Shown here: positions 7,417 through 16,300 of the stretch, one piece after another
Numbering within the stretch: the stretch's first letter is position 1
Layout of the letters: the number at the start of each line of letters is the position of its first letter
NCBI RefSeq assembly: GCF_024584435.1
Contig: NZ_CP102197.1
Span: 1,240,001-1,304,000, forward strand
Direction: 5' to 3'
Length of the DNA stretch: 64,000 bases
Source of the DNA: Schaalia odontolytica
GTDB taxonomy: Bacteria; Actinomycetota; Actinomycetes; Actinomycetales; Actinomycetaceae
Program-made: the position numbers and the translations under genes
The notes under the pieces: generated by a model
Told to the model about the DNA's origin: nothing
Seen by the model: the letters and a program-made list of their open reading frames with translations, nothing else
Databases searched by the model: none

Positions 7417-8798
7417 CGTAGCGACCTGTGCAGCCTGTCCGCCCACTCGCGGACCTTGCCGGGCTCGTCGAACCAGTATTCCTTCAGCATCGGGATGAGC
7501 TCGTAGTCCACGATCGAGGCTAGGGCCGCGTCGGTGCAGGTCTCGGGTTTCATGTTGCAGAAGTAGCTGTGGCCGATGCAGAAGCCCTCGCCGAGCGACT
7601 CATCCTCGGCGATCGCACGGTTGAGGGATTCCACCTCGCGCACAAGCGCCTCGAACCTCGGATTATCGAGCCCGGCGAGGTAGTCGCGAAAGCCCACGGA
7701 GTCGAAGGCGGGGCGCAGCTCCACGAAGGCGAAGCGCCGACGCAGCGCGTAGTCAAGCATGGCGAGGCTGCGGTCCGCCGTGTTCATCATGCCGATGATA
7801 TGGACGTTAGCGGGAACGCAGAACAGTTCGCGGGAGTAGAGGAGTTGGAGCTTGTCCCCTCGCTTATCGCTCTCGATGAGCATGAACAGTTCGCCGAAAA
7901 TCTTGGAGAGGTTGCCGCGGTTGATCTCGTCGATGATGAAGAAGTACTCGTTGTCCTCATCGTCTGCGGCCTTCTTACAGAAGGAGTAGAAGGCTCCCTT
8001 GACAAGCTCGAATCCCGCGCCGGACGGCCTATACCCCTCGATAAAGTCCTCGTAGGAGTAGCTCTGATGGAACTGCACCAGCATGACGCGCGCGGCATCC
8101 TTAACGCCCATCATCGAGTAGGCGAGGCGCTTGGCGGCGTAGGTCTTACCCACGCCAGGCGCGCCCTGCATGATGATGTTCTTCTTAGCGCGCAGCAGCC
8201 CCACGATCGCGTCGTAGCGCTCCTCGTTCATGTAGACTTCGTCGAGGAATTGCCGGGCGGAATACTCCGTCAAGGGCATCGGCATTTCCTCGCAATCGAG
8301 CACGTCCTCATCGTCCTCAAAATAGGCCTCAAGACGCGCAAGCAGATCGGGATAGTCAGTAATTTCGGTGAGAGTCTTCATGGCGAACTGTTGATCGCTT
8401 CGCCAACTTCCCTGACGCTCCCACGAGACCTCACGCAGGTGCGGATACTCCCCGCCATCCGGGTCATAGACGTAGTTCCCCGTGACGACGCCGCGGCCGA
8501 TAATCTCCTTGAGGCCTCGTTTGACGAAGACGACATCGCCCGGCTTGATCTCGTTGGCGAACTGCCAGACGGCTCGGGCCGAATTCGTCTGTGACGTATT
8601 ATCGTCGCGAGTTTCGAGCAGCCGTTGGCGCATCTCCTCCTTGGTGGCATACTCCCTCAGATCACCGAGCTGATACCACCCCAGCCCCATAACGCCACGC
8701 GCGTAGAACTCGTCCCACATGCAGGCTCCCCGGCCGGGGGCGTAGAGCCAGTACCGCACGGTCTGCACGCCGTCATCGCCAAGAGCCGTCGCCTGCAT
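7413..8798 (-). CDS. mcrB: McrB-like AAA+ GTPase of a modification-dependent restriction system
   Basis: Residues 1-160 form an EVE/PUA-like module (VRYWLYAPGRGACMWDEFYA, KPGDVVFVKRG, VTGNYVYDPDGGEYPHLREV), the type that reads modified bases. The AAA+ domain follows, with Walker A GAPGVGKT, Walker B EYFFIIDEINRG, sensor-1 GMMNTADRSL and arginine-rich DYALRRRFAFVEL. With McrC it should cut DNA carrying modified cytosines or other bases. The ATG at 8798 is preferred because AAGGAGG lies five bases upstream; the open frame extends to 8825 with no ribosome binding site. All catalytic motifs look intact. Confidence 0.92.
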   Translation of the reverse strand: MQATALGDDGVQTVRYWLYAPGRGACMWDEFYARGVMGLGWYQLGDLREYATKEEMRQRLLETRDDNTSQTNSARAVWQFANEIKPGDVVFVKRGLKEIIGRGVVTGNYVYDPDGGEYPHLREVSWERQGSWRSDQQFAMKTLTEITDYPDLLARLEAYFEDDEDVLDCEEMPMPLTEYSARQFLDEVYMNEERYDAIVGLLRAKKNIIMQGAPGVGKTYAAKRLAYSMMGVKDAARVMLVQFHQSYSYEDFIEGYRPSGAGFELVKGAFYSFCKKAADDEDNEYFFIIDEINRGNLSKIFGELFMLIESDKRGDKLQLLYSRELFCVPANVHIIGMMNTADRSLAMLDYALRRRFAFVELRPAFDSVGFRDYLAGLDNPRFEALVREVESLNRAIAEDESLGEGFCIGHSYFCNMKPETCTDAALASIVDYELIPMLKEYWFDEPGKVREWADRLHRSLR

Positions 8799-8963
8799 CA
8801 TTGCCTCCTTGGGAAGCGCAGTCATGAGTACTGACTATCCGTCGTCATGACCACACCCTACCATCCAGGTGATCGGCGACACGATTCACACTCGCGCTCA
8901 CCCAACAGCAAAGCCGGGTCACCCTCGCGAGACCCGGCCACTGCCTAGCCAGACTGAAGCAAT
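8799..8963. other. Intergenic region: mcrBC promoter side and higA terminator
   Basis: No gene. The half next to mcrB should hold the mcrBC promoter, but no convincing -35/-10 pair is visible. The half next to higA holds the repeated terminator described separately. Confidence 0.5.
8901..8946 (-). repeat. Terminator-bearing direct repeat, copy A (downstream of higA)
   Basis: 46 bp matching 9629-9676 apart from a few substitutions and a 2-base indel, in the same orientation. It contains the hairpin GCCGGGTC ... GACCCGGC (8913-8938) and acts as the higA terminator. With copy B it brackets the higBA cassette. Confidence 0.8.
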
Positions 8964-9272
8964 TCAGGCGACTTCCACCGCCGCAAGTGGAACGATTCCG
9001 CTCAGCGTTTCACCCATTGTGTCTTCAGCACGATCGAGCTCATAGCGCATCTGCAGGTTCATCCAGAATCCTGCGGTCGTACCGAAGTAACGGGACAGCC
9101 GCATCGCCGTGTCAGCCGTAATTCCCCGCTTCCCGTGGACAACTTCATTGATACGGCGAGGTGGAACACCGATCGCGACGGCAAGCTTGTGCTGCGTAAT
9201 TCCGTACCCCTTGATGAAGTCTTCCATGAGGACTTCGCCCGGGTGAATCGGAGCAAGTTTAGTGGTAGTCAA
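8964..9272 (-). CDS. higA: HigA-family antitoxin
   Basis: 102 residues with an XRE-type helix-turn-helix: TKLAPIHPGEVLMEDF, then the HTH core TQHKLAVAIGVPPRRINEVV and TADTAMRLSRYFGTT, then GFWMNLQMRYELD. It neutralises HigB and represses the operon. I chose the TTG start at 9272 because it yields the canonical N-terminus (TTTKLAPIHPGE) and GAGG lies just upstream. The frame is open much further but runs through higB. It overlaps the higB 3' end by 14 bases, as usual for this toxin-first arrangement. Confidence 0.92.
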   Translation of the reverse strand: MTTTKLAPIHPGEVLMEDFIKGYGITQHKLAVAIGVPPRRINEVVHGKRGITADTAMRLSRYFGTTAGFWMNLQMRYELDRAEDTMGETLSGIVPLAAVEVA

Positions 9273-9540
9273 CAACCTCAACCCCTTCTGGACCAGCATC
9301 TCCCCACCTGAAGCAGATACGCCACTGATCATTGATTCGGATACTGTACCGCCCCGCCCGATTACCGCGTAGACGCTCGAGCCTGTTGCCCGGAGGAATC
9401 CGGAGGTCATCCAGATGACACGCCGCATCGATCTGACGCAACTTGCGCAGCGCAACGCGGATGATGCGTGAATCAAGGGAAGGAACAGGCTCCCTCGCAA
9501 ACAACCGCTCAGTCCGACGATCTCCGAATGACTGGATCAC
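9259..9540 (-). CDS. higB: HigB-family toxin (RelE-like mRNA interferase)
   Basis: 93 residues of the HigB/RelE fold: IQSFGDRRTERLF at the start, LRKLRQIDAACHLDDL, RIPPGNRLERLRGN, and the C-terminal RYSIRINDQWRICFRW followed by VEVVDYH. In the family it cleaves mRNA on the ribosome. The start is GTG at 9540, only about nine bases downstream of a TATACT -10 box (9549-9554), so the message should be almost leaderless. It is the first gene of the higBA operon. Confidence 0.92.
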   Translation of the reverse strand: MIQSFGDRRTERLFAREPVPSLDSRIIRVALRKLRQIDAACHLDDLRIPPGNRLERLRGNRAGRYSIRINDQWRICFRWGDAGPEGVEVVDYH

Positions 9541-9548
9541 ACCAGCAT

Positions 9549-9578
9549 AGTATATCTGGTTGCGTTATTAACGCAACC
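9549..9578 (-). promoter_or_regulatory. higBA promoter and palindromic operator
   Basis: The -10 TATACT (9549-9554) and -35 TTGCGT (9571-9576) have a 16-bp spacer. A perfect 10-bp inverted repeat, GGTTGCGTTA/TAACGCAACC with a one-base centre (9558-9578), covers the spacer and the -35. It is the expected site for autorepression by HigA. Confidence 0.7.
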
Positions 9579-9628
9579 CGATAAGTTACTCCACTACCCG
9601 ATCCGACCTTTCCCTCGCTCAGACGGTC

Positions 9629-9676
9629 CCCAACAGCGAAGCCGGGCCGCACCCTCGCGCGACCCGGCCACTGCCT
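9629..9676 (-). repeat. Terminator-bearing direct repeat, copy B (downstream of ychF)
   Basis: 48 bp, near-identical to 8901-8946. Its hairpin (9641-9668) sits just past the ychF stop and serves as its terminator. Confidence 0.8.
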
Positions 9677-9689
9677 CGATCAAGAGAAA

Positions 9690-10772
9690 TTAGACATTGA
9701 ACCTGAACTCCACCACGTCCCCGTCTTCCATGACGTAGTCCTTGCCTTCCATGCGGACCTTGCCGGCGGCTTTGGCGGCGGCCATGGAGCCGGCCTCGAC
9801 CAGGTCATCGTAGGAGACGACCTCGGCCTTGATGAAGCCCTTCTCGAAGTCCGTGTGGATGACGCCAGCGGCCTTGGGGGCGGTGTCGCCCTTGTGGATC
9901 GTCCAGGCGCGCGCCTCCTTCTCGCCGGCGGTGAGGTAGGTCTGCAGGCCGAGGGTGTCGAAGCCGACGCGGGCTAGCTTGTCCAGGCCCGACTCGTCCT
10001 GGCCGGATTCGGTGAGCATCTCGCGGGCGTCCTCGTCGTCCAGCTCGACCAGCTCGGCCTCGAACTGGGCGTCCAGGAAGATCGCCTCGGCTGGGGCCAC
10101 CAGGGCTCGCAGCTCGTCCTTCATCTCCTCGTTGTCCATCTCGGCGGCGTCCATGTTGAACACGAAGATGAAGGGCTTGGAGGTCATCAGTTGGAAGGAA
10201 CGCAGCGCGTCCTGGTCGAGCTTGGCCCCCTCGGGGCCGGACAGGAGCTCGCCGCGCTCCAGCAGCTCCAGGGCGGCGCGCGCGGTCTCGAGCACGATCG
10301 GCTCGGTCTTCTTGCCGCGCACCTCCTTCTCCAGGCGAGGGATCTGCTTCTCCACCGTCTGCATGTCGGCCAGGATCAGCTCGGTCTTGATGGTCTCGAT
10401 GTCCGAGGCCGGGTCCACCTTGCCGTCCACGTGCACCACGTCGGGGTCGGAGAAGGCGCGCGTCACCTGGCAGATGGCGTCGGCCTCGCGAATGTTGGCC
10501 AGGAACTGGTTCCCCAGGCCCTCACCCTCGGACGCGCCGCGCACGATCCCGGCGATGTCCACGAAGGACACGGTGGCGGGCAGGATGCGCTGGGAGCCGA
10601 AGATCTCGGCCAGCTTCTCCAGGCGCGGGTCTGGCAGTGGCACGACGCCGACGTTGGGCTCAATGGTCGCAAACGGGTAGTTCGCGGCGAGCACACTCGC
10701 GCGGGTCAGGGCGTTAAACAGGGTGGACTTGCCGACGTTGGGCAGTCCGGCGATACCGATAGTGAGAGACAC
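9690..10772 (-). CDS. ychF: Obg-like ATPase YchF/OLA1
   Basis: 360 residues, full length. G1 is [10 protein letters not shown]3 is FVDIAGIV with [14 protein letters not shown], and the adenine-specificity region shows FVFNMD. The C-terminal TGS domain runs from about residue 278 and ends [17 protein letters not shown]. It binds ATP rather than GTP and associates with ribosomes in stress and redox responses. It follows ispH by 37 bases on the same strand and is probably cotranscribed with it. Confidence 0.97.
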   Translation of the reverse strand: MSLTIGIAGLPNVGKSTLFNALTRASVLAANYPFATIEPNVGVVPLPDPRLEKLAEIFGSQRILPATVSFVDIAGIVRGASEGEGLGNQFLANIREADAICQVTRAFSDPDVVHVDGKVDPASDIETIKTELILADMQTVEKQIPRLEKEVRGKKTEPIVLETARAALELLERGELLSGPEGAKLDQDALRSFQLMTSKPFIFVFNMDAAEMDNEEMKDELRALVAPAEAIFLDAQFEAELVELDDEDAREMLTESGQDESGLDKLARVGFDTLGLQTYLTAGEKEARAWTIHKGDTAPKAAGVIHTDFEKGFIKAEVVSYDDLVEAGSMAAAKAAGKVRMEGKDYVMEDGDVVEFRFNV

Positions 10773-10809
10773 AGCCCCATCCTATCGGAGCGCACCGGCG
10801 GGTGTTGTC

Positions 10810-11877
10810 CTACTTGGTGTGGTTTGGCCCGGCCACGCGGGGCGCGTGGGGGCGCGCGGGAGCCATGCCCGCCTTCTTCAGGTCGGCGCGCAGGTCGCGG
10901 GGAAGCGCGAACGTCGTCGATTCCGTTTCGGTGCGGGCCACCTCGACGGTGGGGAATCCGTGCGCCTGCAGCCACTCGATCACCTCGCGCACGAGGATCT
11001 CCGGAACCGACGCGCCCGAGGTCAGGCCGACGGTGCGCGCTCCGTCGAACCAGGATTCCTTCAGTTCCTCGGCCTTGTCGACGCGGTAGGCGCCGCCCGC
11101 CCCCGCCTCGAGGGCGACCTCGACGAGGCGCACAGAGTTCGAGGAGTTCGCCGATCCGACCACGACCATGACGTCCACCTGGGGGGCGATGTGCTTGACG
11201 GCGCCCTGGCGGTTCTGGGTGGCGTAGCAGATGTCGTCCGAGGGCGGGTCAATCAGCTGCGGGAATCGCTCGCGCAGCCGGTCCACGGTCTCGCGCGTCT
11301 CATCCACGGACAGGGTGGTCTGGGAGATCCACACGACGCGGGAGGGGTCGCGCACGACGACGTTGTCCACCTCGTCGGGGCTGCCCACGACCTGAATGTG
11401 ATCGGGGGCCTCACCGAAGGTGCCCTCGACCTCCTCGTGTCCCTGGTGCCCCACGAGGATGATGTCGTAATCCTCCTTGGCAAAACGCACGGCCTCGCGA
11501 TGCACCTTGGTCACGAGCGGGCAGGTCGCGTCGATCGTCGCCAGGTGGCGGGTAGCGGCCGAGGCATGCACCGCCGGGGAGACGCCGTGCGCAGAAAAGA
11601 CGACGCGCGCCCCCTCCGGTACCTCGTCGGTCTCCTGCACGAAGATCGCCCCGCGCTTGGTCAGCGACTCGACGACGAACTTGTTGTGGACGATCTCCTT
11701 ACGCACGTACACGGGCGCGCCGTACAGCTCGAGGGCCTTCTCGACGACGTCGACGGCACGATCCACCCCGGCGCAGTATCCGCGGGGCGCGGCCAAAAGG
11801 ATGCGCCCGCTGCCCTCGCCGCGTCCTTCGGGCAGGGGAACCTCGGCGCTGGCGTGCAGGTCGACGTTTTCACTCAT
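10810..11877 (-). CDS. ispH: 4-hydroxy-3-methylbut-2-enyl diphosphate reductase
   Basis: 355 residues. It makes IPP/DMAPP in the last MEP-pathway step using a 4Fe-4S cluster. The three cluster cysteines are in [24 protein letters not shown] and [11 protein letters not shown]. The family blocks [10 protein letters not shown] and [12 protein letters not shown] are also present. The ATG at 11877 gives the usual length; an upstream open extension is a shadow of xseA. Divergent from xseA across about 117 bases. Confidence 0.96.
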   Translation of the reverse strand: MSENVDLHASAEVPLPEGRGEGSGRILLAAPRGYCAGVDRAVDVVEKALELYGAPVYVRKEIVHNKFVVESLTKRGAIFVQETDEVPEGARVVFSAHGVSPAVHASAATRHLATIDATCPLVTKVHREAVRFAKEDYDIILVGHQGHEEVEGTFGEAPDHIQVVGSPDEVDNVVVRDPSRVVWISQTTLSVDETRETVDRLRERFPQLIDPPSDDICYATQNRQGAVKHIAPQVDVMVVVGSANSSNSVRLVEVALEAGAGGAYRVDKAEELKESWFDGARTVGLTSGASVPEILVREVIEWLQAHGFPTVEVARTETESTTFALPRDLRADLKKAGMAPARPHAPRVAGPNHTK

Positions 11878-11994
11878 GCCCACAACCCTATCGCTCGGGG
11901 CGCCGGGCGTGCGCGGGGGCCAGGCAATCGCACACGACCGCCGAGGCGTCGGCCGAGCGCGGCGCTCCACCCGAGCCTGTGGCATGCTGGGTCC

Positions 11995-13293
11995 GTGACC
12001 TCGCCCCACACCGCCGCCCCCTCGCCAGGCTCCCCCGCATCCGCACTCCCCCCGGCTGCCCGCGCGGCCGACACGACGCGGGAGAACCCGTGGCCGCTGC
12101 GCAGGCTGACGGAGAACATCAAGGTGTACGTGGACCGCATGAGCCCCCTGTGGGTCGAGGGTCAGGTCGTGGAGTACAAGGTGCGGCCGGGAGCGAAGAT
12201 GCACTTCCTGACGCTGCGCGACCTTCAGACCGACACGTCAATGACGGTCACGGCCTGGGCGGGCGTCATGGACGCCGCTCCCCTGACGGAAGGGGCGCGC
12301 GTCGTCACCCGCGTCAAGCCCGTGTTCTGGGAGCGTTCGGGCCGCCTCAACCTCCAGGCGGCGGAGATACACCTGCAGGGCGTGGGCGACCTGCTCGCCC
12401 AGATCGAGGCGTTGCGCGCCCGCCTGGCCGCCGAGGGACTCTTCGCGCAGTCCCACAAGAAGCCCCTGCCCTTCCTTCCCCGCACGATCGGGCTGATCTG
12501 CGGCAGGAACGCCAAGGCCAAGGATGACGTGGTGGTCAACGCCTCCGAGCGGTGGCCCCACGCGCGCTTCGAGATCCGCGAGGTCGCCGTCCAGGGCGAA
12601 CGCTGCGTAGCGGAGGTCGGCGCCGCCCTGGCCGAGTTGGACGGCATGAACGGCGTGGACGTCATCGTCATCGCGCGCGGAGGCGGCGCCGTGGAAGACC
12701 TGCTCCCCTTCTCCGACGAGCGCCTCGTGCGAGCCGCGGCAGGCGCCCACACCCCCATCGTGTCGGCCATCGGACACGAAGGCGACTCCCCGCTTCTGGA
12801 CCTCGTGGCCGACTACCGGGCATCGACGCCCACCGACGCGGCTCGCCGCGTCGTACCCGACGAGGCCCGCGAGCGCGACGGCATCGCCCAGGCCGTCGGT
12901 CGCATGCGAGGAATGCTCGCGGCCCGCCTGGCGACCGAACGCTCGAACCTGACGCTCATCTCCTCGCGGCCGGTGCTGCGCGGACCCGAGGCGATCCTCG
13001 AGAGCCACCGCACGGCCCTGTCCCAGCACGTGGTGGCCATGCGCTCCTGCCTGGAGCGACGCCTCGCCGCCGAACGCCAGGACCTGACTCGCCTGCGCGC
13101 GACGCTGACCGCCCTGTCGCCGCGCGCGACGCTGGATCGCGGATACGCGCTGCTCAAGACGCCGTCGGGCGCTCTGATCACCTCCTCGCAGCAGGTGAAG
13201 AAGGGCGACCTCATCGAGGGGATCCTCGCCTCTGGCCGCATGGTCGCTCAGGTCGTGGGCGCGACTGCCCCCACGCCGCCGGACGACCAGTAG
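11995..13293 (+). CDS. xseA: Exodeoxyribonuclease VII large subunit
   Basis: 432 residues from a GTG. The N-terminal OB-fold begins at about residue 25 ([28 protein letters not shown]). The catalytic half has [34 protein letters not shown] and [21 protein letters not shown]. The C-terminal coiled region ends [14 protein letters not shown]. With XseB it degrades single-stranded DNA. The GTG is chosen because the domain begins soon after it and ispH is divergent upstream. Confidence 0.96.
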   Translation: MTSPHTAAPSPGSPASALPPAARAADTTRENPWPLRRLTENIKVYVDRMSPLWVEGQVVEYKVRPGAKMHFLTLRDLQTDTSMTVTAWAGVMDAAPLTEGARVVTRVKPVFWERSGRLNLQAAEIHLQGVGDLLAQIEALRARLAAEGLFAQSHKKPLPFLPRTIGLICGRNAKAKDDVVVNASERWPHARFEIREVAVQGERCVAEVGAALAELDGMNGVDVIVIARGGGAVEDLLPFSDERLVRAAAGAHTPIVSAIGHEGDSPLLDLVADYRASTPTDAARRVVPDEARERDGIAQAVGRMRGMLAARLATERSNLTLISSRPVLRGPEAILESHRTALSQHVVAMRSCLERRLAAERQDLTRLRATLTALSPRATLDRGYALLKTPSGALITSSQQVKKGDLIEGILASGRMVAQVVGATAPTPPDDQ

Positions 13294-13334
13294 CCTCCCC
13301 ACACCACCACCCGCACAACGTAAGGAATAACACA

Positions 13335-13565
13335 ATGACCTCGAAGGAACAGCTTCCCGACCCCGAGTCCCTCGGATACGAGGCCGCGCGCGACGAGCTC
13401 GTCGGGATCGTTCGGGCACTTGAGGGAGGCCAGGCCCCCCTCGAGGACACGCTGACGCTGTGGGAGCGCGGCGAGGCCCTGGCCGCCCGCTGCTCGCAGA
13501 TCCTGGACGGCGCGCAATCGCGCCTGGCCGAGAAGAGCGGGCAGCAGGCGCCCGAGGCGCGCTAG
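13335..13565 (+). CDS. xseB: Exodeoxyribonuclease VII small subunit
   Basis: 76 residues, normal size, all helical. Family motifs are YEAARDELVGIVRALEGG and PLEDTLTLWERGEALAARC. It lies 41 bases after xseA with AAGGAAT upstream of the ATG, so it belongs to the same operon. Confidence 0.95.
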   Translation: MTSKEQLPDPESLGYEAARDELVGIVRALEGGQAPLEDTLTLWERGEALAARCSQILDGAQSRLAEKSGQQAPEAR

Positions 13566-13611
13566 GGTGGAGAGCACACACCGCACACCAACGTTTCAGC
13601 GAGGAGAACGC

Positions 13612-14547
13612 ATGGCGCGCCCGTCCACCCCCCACGTGCTCGCGATCGGCGAGGCTCTCATCGACATTGTCATCGCGCACGACCAACCGGAGTGCCCCTA
13701 CGAGATACCGGGAGGCTCACCGGCGAACGTCGCGGTGACGCTGGGCAGACTGGGACGCCCGGTTGCCCTGTCCACGTGGATCGGCTTGGACGAGCTGGGT
13801 CGCCTCATCGAGTTCCACCTCACGGACTCCGGGGTACGCCTCACGGAGGACTCGCGGGGCGCTTCCCACACGTCGACGGCGCTCGCGCGCCTGGATGAGA
13901 CAGGCGCGGCGTCCTACACCTTCGACCTGGAGTGGGCCCCCACTGCCCCCATTGACGTGCCCGACAGCGCGCAGATCCTCGTTGCCGGTTCAATCTCGGC
14001 GAGTATTGAGCCCGGGGCCGACGCGGTCCTTGACGCTCTCGCCCGGGGACGCGGCCACGCCCTCGTCTGCTTCGACCCCAACGCGCGCCCCTCCATCATG
14101 GGAGACCCGACAGACGCCCTGGCCTCGGTTGAGCGCTTCATCGCGCTCTCGGACGTCGTGAAGGTCTCGGACGAGGACCTCGCGTGGCTCACGGGCGACT
14201 GCGGCATCGACGAGGTCGCCCGGCGCTGGCTGGACCTCGGCCCCTCGATCGTGATCGTGACCCGCGGCAAGCACGGCTGCGTGGCGTTCACCTCCGACGG
14301 GCTGCGCGTCGTCAAGTCCGCGGGCGATGTTGATGTCGTCGACACGGTCGGGGCGGGCGATTCCTTTATGGGTGGCGTCATCGACGCCCTGTGGAGCATG
14401 GGGTTGCGCGGCGCGACGGCGCGCGAGGAGCTGAAGAACATCGGAGAGGACCGGCTTCGGGCGATCCTCGACCGGGCGAGCGCCATCTCGGACGTCACGG
14501 TCTCCCGTAAGGGCGCGAACCCTCCCTGGGCACACGAGCTGCCCTGA
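13612..14547 (+). CDS. PfkB-family sugar kinase (fructokinase-like)
   Basis: 311 residues. The N-terminal ribokinase signature is YEIPGGSPANVAVTLGRLG and the C-terminal catalytic signature is VDTVGAGDSFMGGVIDAL, with Asp as the base. The substrate is probably fructose or a similar ketose: IGEALIDIV and the glycine-rich GGSPANVA fit fructokinases, but the sequence alone does not fix it. GAGGAG precedes the ATG, and it follows xseB by 46 bases. Confidence 0.9.
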   Translation: MARPSTPHVLAIGEALIDIVIAHDQPECPYEIPGGSPANVAVTLGRLGRPVALSTWIGLDELGRLIEFHLTDSGVRLTEDSRGASHTSTALARLDETGAASYTFDLEWAPTAPIDVPDSAQILVAGSISASIEPGADAVLDALARGRGHALVCFDPNARPSIMGDPTDALASVERFIALSDVVKVSDEDLAWLTGDCGIDEVARRWLDLGPSIVIVTRGKHGCVAFTSDGLRVVKSAGDVDVVDTVGAGDSFMGGVIDALWSMGLRGATAREELKNIGEDRLRAILDRASAISDVTVSRKGANPPWAHELP

Positions 14548-14567
14548 GGCCCCGCGAGCGCGCAGTC

Positions 14568-15329
14568 CTACTTGCCCATGCGGCGTTCCCGCTGCGCGTA
14601 GGAGCGCAGGGCGCGCAGAAAGTCGACGCGACGAAAGTCGGGCCAGTAGACCTCGCAAAAGTAGTATTCCGAGTGCACGGACTGCCACAGCATGAATCCG
14701 GAGAGGCGCTGTTCTCCCGATGTCCGGATGACGAGGTCGGGGTCGGGCTGGTCCTTTGTATACAGGTGAGCGGTGATGTCCGCGTCGGTAAAGGAATCGG
14801 CCAGTTCTTCCAGGGTGCGTCCCTCGGCCGCCGCTTCGCGCATCATGGAGCGCACGGCCTCGGTAATCTCGTGTCGGCCGCCGTAGCCGACGGCGATGTT
14901 GACCGTCATCCCCACCGTCCCCTCCGTGCGCGCCACCGACGCCCGAAGATCTTCCGCGACGCGTTCGGGCAGCAGGGAGAGGTCCCCGACGAGGGCGAGC
15001 TTCCACCGTTCCTGGTCGGCCAGGAGAGAGACGGCCTCGCAGATGATGCGCAGCAGCTCGCCCAGCTCGGCGGCGTCACGCGAGAGGTTGTCGGTCGACA
15101 AAAGCCACAGGGTGACGATGGAGACACCGGCATCGTCGGCCCACTGGAGGAACTCCGAGATCTTACCGGCGCCCGCCCGGTGCCCCTGGGACGCAGTGGC
15201 CCCCAGGGACTTCGCCCAGCGCCGGTTTCCGTCAAGGATGACGCCGATATGCGCCGGAACGTTCGCCTCGGACAGTTCGGCTTTGAGGCGACGCTCGTAC
15301 ATGTCGTAGAGCATGTTCCACTGGGCCAT
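14568..15329 (-). CDS. uppS: Z-type polyprenyl diphosphate synthase
   Basis: 253 residues. Motifs are HIGVILDGNRRWAK (catalytic Asp), SQGHRAGAGKISEFLQW, LWLLSTDNLSR, NIAVGYGGRHEI, and DPDLVIRTSGEQRLSGFMLWQ with HSEYYF. It elongates an allylic diphosphate to the carrier lipid used for peptidoglycan and surface glycans. The length matches the shorter actinobacterial homologues, so product chain length is uncertain. Convergent with the sugar kinase. Confidence 0.95.
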   Translation of the reverse strand: MAQWNMLYDMYERRLKAELSEANVPAHIGVILDGNRRWAKSLGATASQGHRAGAGKISEFLQWADDAGVSIVTLWLLSTDNLSRDAAELGELLRIICEAVSLLADQERWKLALVGDLSLLPERVAEDLRASVARTEGTVGMTVNIAVGYGGRHEITEAVRSMMREAAAEGRTLEELADSFTDADITAHLYTKDQPDPDLVIRTSGEQRLSGFMLWQSVHSEYYFCEVYWPDFRRVDFLRALRSYAQRERRMGK

Positions 15330-15420
15330 GACGTCCCTCCTGCTGTGTCGCGCCCCATGGCGCGGCGTACTCTTGTCCTGTTAAGGGTATCGCGCTGCAG
15401 GACGCAGGGAAACAGATGCC

Positions 15421-15485
15421 TTCTCGGAACTCGAGAAGTATGTTCCCGCTCAAACCTACGGCGTAGTAACCTACGGGATCGTAGG
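15421..15485 (+). promoter_or_regulatory. Palindrome cluster upstream of the hemolysin III gene
   Basis: Three perfect inverted repeats lie in 65 bases: TTCTCG-5-CGAGAA (15421-15437), CTACG-G-CGTAG (15456-15466) and CCTACG-GGAT-CGTAGG (15470-15485). The two CTACG/CGTAG sites look like tandem operators for one dimeric repressor, perhaps TetR-type. The regulator is not in the window. Confidence 0.55.
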
Positions 15486-15504
15486 AAGAGGACAGAGGTA
15501 CCGC

Positions 15505-16188
15505 ATGAAGATCGCATCACTCACACCGAAACAGTGGTTCTCGGGACAGCTCGTGCAGATCAAGCCCAAGCTGCGCGGCTGGCTCCACCTGGCCGCAACC
15601 CCCCTCTCGCTCGCCGCCTCGATCGTCCTGGTGTGCCTGGCGCCCACGCCAGCAACCAAGTGGGGCTCCGCCGTCTACCTGGCGTGTTCCCTCGTGCTGT
15701 TCGGCGTGTCGGCCACCTATCACCGCTTCTACTGGGCCCCCCGCTGGGAGACCCTGTGGAACAGGTTGGACCACTCCAACATCTTCCTCCTCATCGCCGG
15801 CACCTACACGCCGCTCACGATCGCGCTCCTGGACCGCTCCGACGCCACAGTCCTCCTCTCGGTCGTGTGGAGCGGAGCACTCTTCGGCATCGTTCTCAAC
15901 CTCTTCTGGCCCGGCGCACCGCGCTGGCTCAAGACCCTCATCTACGTTGCCCTCGGATGGGTCGCCGCATGGTATCTGCCGCAGTTGTGGGCGGGCGGTG
16001 GCCCAGCCATCGTCTTGCTGATCCTTGCCGGCGGCATCCTGTACACCCTCGGAGCAATCGTCTACGGCATGAAGAAACCCGACCCTTCCCCCACGTGGTT
16101 CGGCTTCCACGAGATCTTCCACGCCTTTACGGTCGCGGCGTGGGCGTGTCACTGCGTCGCCGTCTACCTGGCGGTCCTGTGGGCCTAA
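15505..16188 (+). CDS. Hemolysin III/PAQR-family membrane protein
   Basis: 227 residues with seven predicted helices. PAQR-family metal ligands are visible: the first His in SATYHRFYW, an Asp in LDHSNIFLLIAGTYTP, and C-terminal histidines in FGFHEIFHAFTVAAWACHC. Bacterial members are linked to membrane fluidity control rather than haemolysis. The start has GAGGACAGAGG just upstream. The operator cluster upstream suggests regulation by a small-molecule repressor. Confidence 0.92.
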   Translation: MKIASLTPKQWFSGQLVQIKPKLRGWLHLAATPLSLAASIVLVCLAPTPATKWGSAVYLACSLVLFGVSATYHRFYWAPRWETLWNRLDHSNIFLLIAGTYTPLTIALLDRSDATVLLSVVWSGALFGIVLNLFWPGAPRWLKTLIYVALGWVAAWYLPQLWAGGGPAIVLLILAGGILYTLGAIVYGMKKPDPSPTWFGFHEIFHAFTVAAWACHCVAVYLAVLWA

Positions 16189-16300
16189 GACGCCACGCGC
16201 AGCGCTTGCCGTGACGGCCTCCGGACTTGCTACACTCGAGACCATGCGCGTCGGCACCCGTGTGTCGGCGCTTCACTACTGACACGTCATTGGAGGAACC

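Noticed and set aside
7569-8594. 341-codon plus-strand frame
   Set aside because: Antisense to mcrB, whose Walker motifs are clear.
10723-11994. Upstream extension of the xseA frame
   Set aside because: It runs antisense through ispH; the ExoVII OB-fold begins just after the GTG at 11995.
12238-13686. Large minus-strand frames opposite xseA, xseB and the sugar kinase
   Set aside because: Shadows of well-supported genes, with Arg/Gly/His-rich, non-domain sequence.
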